Of a DNA stretch of 64,000 nucleotides, positions 61,234 to 64,000 are shown piece by piece; the first letter of the stretch is position 1, and each line of letters opens with the position of its first letter. Where the stretch lies: assembly GCA_944322885.1 (NCBI GenBank), contig CALUQH010000003.1, positions 1 to 64,000 on the forward strand, in the 5' to 3' direction. The stretch comes from Candidatus Gastranaerophilales bacterium. Lineage in GTDB: Bacteria > Cyanobacteriota > Vampirovibrionia > Gastranaerophilales > Gastranaerophilaceae. The notes under the pieces are model-generated. The model worked only from the letters and a program-made list of their open reading frames with translations, did no database searches and was not told the DNA's origin. Both the position numbers and the translations under genes were made by a program.

Positions 61234-62163
61234 TTATAATACACACGCAAGTATCATTAACAATAATGTTCCTATCTGCATGGCTGTTGCCATATTTTGT
61301 GAGAATTTGTTTGAATCATATTTGCTTGCTGTTTTCAAAGCTTTATATGCGCTGGAAATTCTTCTTAATCTGTCGCTTTCGCTGTCTGCATCAAACGTTG
61401 TTCCAAACATAGTACTTTCAAGTCTTGCGAGTCTGTTGTCCATTGAATCCTGGTTAAAGCTCTGCTTAAATATTGTTTTTTCAACAGAAGCGAGATTTAT
61501 TCTTACAGGTTTTTGATGGCTCGCATTATAGGCGTCATAATCAAATTCGGGCGGCTGGTACTCTGAAAGATTATAATTTTTATCTAAAGGTATTGACTCG
61601 TCGTCATAGTATTCATTTGAATCCTGAGCTATACTGTTATTCATAAGTGAGTCCGGTTTTATTTTAGCCTGCAGCCTTTCAACACGTGTGGCAAACGCAT
61701 CCTTTTCATAAGTTTGTCCGAGTGTTTCTTTTTCCAGTTTTGCAAGTCTGCTGTTTAAATCCCGATTTTTAAACTCTTGTTTAAAAAGTTTTTTTTCAAG
61801 TTCGTTGACTGATGGATAATCTACATTTGCGCCGGCAGGCGGCATTTTTTCTTCTGCAATTGTTTCTCTGTAGTCGTCTTCTTCCGCGAAGGTGTCTTCT
61901 TTAGGTGTTATTTCTTGTCCTAAAAGTTCGGCCGACATATCTTTATTCAGCTTTGCAACCCTTTCGGATACCGCCTGATTTGTTCTTGACTGTCCGTAGA
62001 CGCTCTGCTCTATTCTGTCGAGGCGTGATGCGTCATCGGATGTTGTATATGTAAAACCGTATAAAGAATTTTCTATTTTATCAAGAATTTGTGAGTACTG
62101 GCCGGCTGCTGCGCAGCCGTTTATACTTAATATAATGCATAAGGAAATAACAAATTTTTTCAT
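61234..62163 (-). CDS. Lipoprotein with ~45-residue internal repeats and C-terminal hydrophobic segment
   Basis: 309 residues from ATG 62163 (AGGAG 9 nt upstream; an earlier in-frame ATG lacks one). Lipobox SINGC. At least three copies of a unit of the form xEkxxFxxxFxxxxxxxRLxRLExxxFGxxF are seen: around residues 22-60, 120-165 and 225-268. Acidic linkers separate them. The end (MQIGTLLLMILACVL) is hydrophobic. No family is recognised; repeats may form a helical surface array. Confidence 0.78.
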   Translation of the reverse strand: MKKFVISLCIILSINGCAAAGQYSQILDKIENSLYGFTYTTSDDASRLDRIEQSVYGQSRTNQAVSERVAKLNKDMSAELLGQEITPKEDTFAEEDDYRETIAEEKMPPAGANVDYPSVNELEKKLFKQEFKNRDLNSRLAKLEKETLGQTYEKDAFATRVERLQAKIKPDSLMNNSIAQDSNEYYDDESIPLDKNYNLSEYQPPEFDYDAYNASHQKPVRINLASVEKTIFKQSFNQDSMDNRLARLESTMFGTTFDADSESDRLRRISSAYKALKTASKYDSNKFSQNMATAMQIGTLLLMILACVL

Positions 62164-62251
62164 AACAAAAAACTCCTTATGCATAGGATAAGGCTGAACG
62201 TAATCTAAAACTATTCTACACGGTCAGTATTTCTAAAAGATAAAAAATACA

Positions 62252-62289
62252 TAAAAAATCGCAGTACCTGAGCACTACGATTTTTTTTT
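62252..62289 (-). terminator. Terminator of the nifU-nifS operon
   Basis: On the minus strand AAAATCGTAGT pairs with ACTGCGATTTT (one G-T pair), 8-nt loop, then T-run. It lies 28 nt after the nifS stop. Confidence 0.75.
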
Positions 62290-62316
62290 AATTGTATAAA
62301 AGTATTAATTTCAAGA

Positions 62317-63510
62317 TTAATGTCTTAATCTTTTCAATGCCTCGAGTTCATCCTGAAATGGCGATAAATTAGTTAATTTTTCAATTATTCCGGGCATTTT
62401 TTCGCATACATAATCAATTTCAGCTTCTGTTGTGAATTTGCTCAAAGAAAATCTTATGCTGCCGTGAATTGCCGTGAACGGAACATTCATCGCTCTTAAC
62501 ACGTGAGACGGCTCAAGTGAACCTGATGTACAGGCGCTTCCCGAACTTGCGCAAATTCCCAAGTCGCTCAAATGAAGAAGAATAAGCTCCCCTTCAATGT
62601 ATTCAAAACCGATGTTTGTTGTGTTGGGAACTCTGTTTGCTACTCCCGTGTTCAATCTTGCGTTAAATATGTTTTTAACAATATTTTGTTCAAGTTTGTC
62701 ACGAAGTCTTTTAACTTCTGTTGCCTCATATTTCAAATGGTCTGTTGCAAGTTCAGCCGCTTTTGCCATCCCGACAATGTAAGGAACGTTTTCTGTTCCT
62801 GCACGTTTCCCGCGTTCCTGATGACCGCCGATAATTAAAGGTGTTATTAATGTTTTTGAATTTACATAAAGTGCTCCGATACCTTTTGGAGCGTGGAATT
62901 TATGTCCTGAAATTCCGACCAAATCAGCACCCATCGCCTGAACATCAATCGGGATTTTGCCTGATACCTGAACCGCATCTACAAAGAATTTAGTTTCTTT
63001 ATTTTTTGATTTGATGATTTCCGATATTTTTTCAATCGGGAAAATTACACCGGTTTCGTTGTTGGCATACATTACGGAAACAAGGGCTGTATCATCATTT
63101 ATGGCTTCTTCCAGTTGAGCTAAATCAAGTTCTCCGTTAGAATTTACCCCTATATAGTCTACTCTGTAACCTTCTTTTTCCAGTGTTTGGTACAAATTCA
63201 AAACGCACGGGTGTTCAACTTTTGTTGTTATAATGTGGCGTTTGTTTTTATTCATGTTTAGCACACCGCGAATTGCTGTGTTTGCACTTTCAGAACCGCA
63301 GGAGGTGAAGATTATTTCTTTTTCGTCTTTTGCGTTAAAGAAATCTTTCATAACGCCTCTTGCATCTCTTACTGCATGGTTTGCATGTTTTGCAAAATCA
63401 TAAACGCTTGAAGGGTTAGCATATTCGTCTTTTAAGTATGGAAGCATTGCCTCTAAAACTTGCGGGTCAACTTTTGTTGTTGCGTTATTGTCTAAATATA
63501 TTAAATTCAT
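62317..63510 (-). CDS. nifS: Cysteine desulfurase, NifS type
   Basis: 397 residues. IYLDNNATTKVDPQVLEAM start, PLP Lys in SGHKFHAPKGIGALY, active-site Cys in SSGSACTSGSLEPSHVL. It mobilises sulfur from cysteine for Fe-S assembly. ATG overlaps the nifU stop by one base (TAATG). NifS with a three-domain-like NifU fits cyanobacteria-related and other anaerobic lineages that lack a full ISC set. No nitrogenase gene is seen. Confidence 0.96.
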   Translation of the reverse strand: MNLIYLDNNATTKVDPQVLEAMLPYLKDEYANPSSVYDFAKHANHAVRDARGVMKDFFNAKDEKEIIFTSCGSESANTAIRGVLNMNKNKRHIITTKVEHPCVLNLYQTLEKEGYRVDYIGVNSNGELDLAQLEEAINDDTALVSVMYANNETGVIFPIEKISEIIKSKNKETKFFVDAVQVSGKIPIDVQAMGADLVGISGHKFHAPKGIGALYVNSKTLITPLIIGGHQERGKRAGTENVPYIVGMAKAAELATDHLKYEATEVKRLRDKLEQNIVKNIFNARLNTGVANRVPNTTNIGFEYIEGELILLHLSDLGICASSGSACTSGSLEPSHVLRAMNVPFTAIHGSIRFSLSKFTTEAEIDYVCEKMPGIIEKLTNLSPFQDELEALKRLRH

Positions 63511-64000
63511 TATTCAACCTCCACAACTTCGATATTTGAATCAACTGTATCCTTCAGTGTTTTTTCAACAAACGCTTTGAGTGTCAGGTGGGAATTTTTA
63601 CAGCCCGAGCACTTTCCGCGAAGTTTTACCATAACTTTGTTGCCGTTAATATCAACGAGTGTTATATCTCCGCCGTCTTTCATTAATTCAGGTGAAATCT
63701 GTTTTTCAATAACATTATTTATTTTAATAATTTTTTGTGCGGGGGTTAACGTTGATTCGGTTTTTTCGTGTTCTTCTTTTTTGTAATATGTATCAATGAT
63801 ATCCTGAATCAGGCCTTTGCATTTCCCGCAGGCGCCGCCGGCCTTTGTATAATTAGTTACTTCTTCAACTGTCTTAAGTCCGTTCATTTTTATTGCGTCC
63901 CAGATTACGTTTTCAGTAATTCCAAAGCAGGTGCAGACAATTTTTTCACGCTGCTTATTTGCTTCTTCTTCATTTCTGATGTCGTCAAGGTCGGTGTAAT
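63510..64000 (-). CDS. nifU: Fe-S scaffold NifU, 5' end beyond the window
   Basis: 163 residues visible; the frame stays open to the right edge, so the ATG at 63887 is internal. The visible part starts in the end of the IscU-like domain (DDIRNEEEANKQREK), then the BFD-like [2Fe-2S] domain (VCTCFGITENVIWDAIKMNG, GACGKC) and the C-terminal NifU domain with the CxxC scaffold site (GKCSGCKNSHLTLKAF). It hands clusters built with NifS sulfur to apoproteins. Confidence 0.92.
   Translation of the reverse strand, partial: YTDLDDIRNEEEANKQREKIVCTCFGITENVIWDAIKMNGLKTVEEVTNYTKAGGACGKCKGLIQDIIDTYYKKEEHEKTESTLTPAQKIIKINNVIEKQISPELMKDGGDITLVDINGNKVMVKLRGKCSGCKNSHLTLKAFVEKTLKDTVDSNIEVVEVE

Noticed and set aside
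63510-63887. A separate 125-residue NifU-like gene starting at 63887
   Set aside because: The frame stays open upstream and encodes the first half of the [2Fe-2S] domain (VCTCFG), so the gene is a longer NifU cut by the window edge.

Overview
The window is one AT-rich bacterial chromosome segment, densely coded on both strands, with short intergenic gaps and mostly housekeeping content. Gene content points to a diderm-like, probably gut-associated anaerobe related to Cyanobacteria, most plausibly the Gastranaerophilales/Vampirovibrionia (Melainabacteria). That placement is an inference. It rests on three pilin-like proteins with FTLxEVL-type prepilin signals and a shared C-terminal tail, a CHASE2-GGDEF protein, ThyX instead of ThyA, a NifU/NifS pair, an orphan HydE, a GatD-type amidotransferase, an LCP protein and several hypothetical proteins with NISFTG-like N-termini. 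No rRNA is present to confirm it.

Layout. 1-5.2 kb: end of a YadA-head/peptidase S74 surface protein, then tig-clpP-clpX. 5.2-15.5 kb: polA with a small exported protein, tlyA-tatD, a pilin with a C11 tract, gatD-gtrA, proS, a WG-repeat protein and a TPR protein. 15.5-24.4 kb: exported protein, glycosyltransferase-like protein, CHASE2-GGDEF, rpmE, thyX-permease, tRNA-Arg(CCU), hydE, lipoprotein, a 36-bp palindrome and tRNA-Arg(CCG). 24.4-33.6 kb: LCP protein, mgtE, an interrupted argS, a cluster of REP-like palindromes, dusB with a long TPR protein, a 48-residue gene, infC and tRNA-Phe. 33.7-43.5 kb: two hypothetical genes, one a large Clp-N/FtsH-like chimera; then cutA and a glycan cluster (two glycosyltransferases and UDP-galactopyranose mutase); then two pilins. 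43.6-52.9 kb: PurD-like, dnaJ-like, queE, def-fmt-aroH, a HerA-like/Tudor protein, nadD-yqeK and a 54-residue gene. 53-64 kb: two hypothetical genes, a likely 6S RNA, gpmI, a SNF2 helicase, rpsU, a repeat lipoprotein and nifU-nifS.

How the genes fit together. Proteostasis (trigger factor, ClpXP, a DnaJ-like protein), translation (proS, argS, infC, rpmE, rpsU, def, fmt, three tRNAs), cell envelope (gatD, LCP, glf and glycosyltransferases, pilins, S74 adhesin) and Fe-S assembly (nifU-nifS) dominate. No phage, insertion sequence or CRISPR array was seen.

Most notable observations. (1) Several genes have a -10 box ending exactly 6 nt before the ATG, which implies frequent leaderless transcription. 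(2) argS carries an in-frame TAA although both halves are conserved. (3) infC appears to start at AUA behind a good Shine-Dalgarno. (4) A soluble 991-residue protein joins a Clp-N-like region, degenerate AAA modules and an intact HExxH M41-like domain. (5) A C11 tract lies in the leader of a pilin gene. (6) A HerA-like protein has lost its P-loop and gained a UvrD/PcrA-type Tudor tail.
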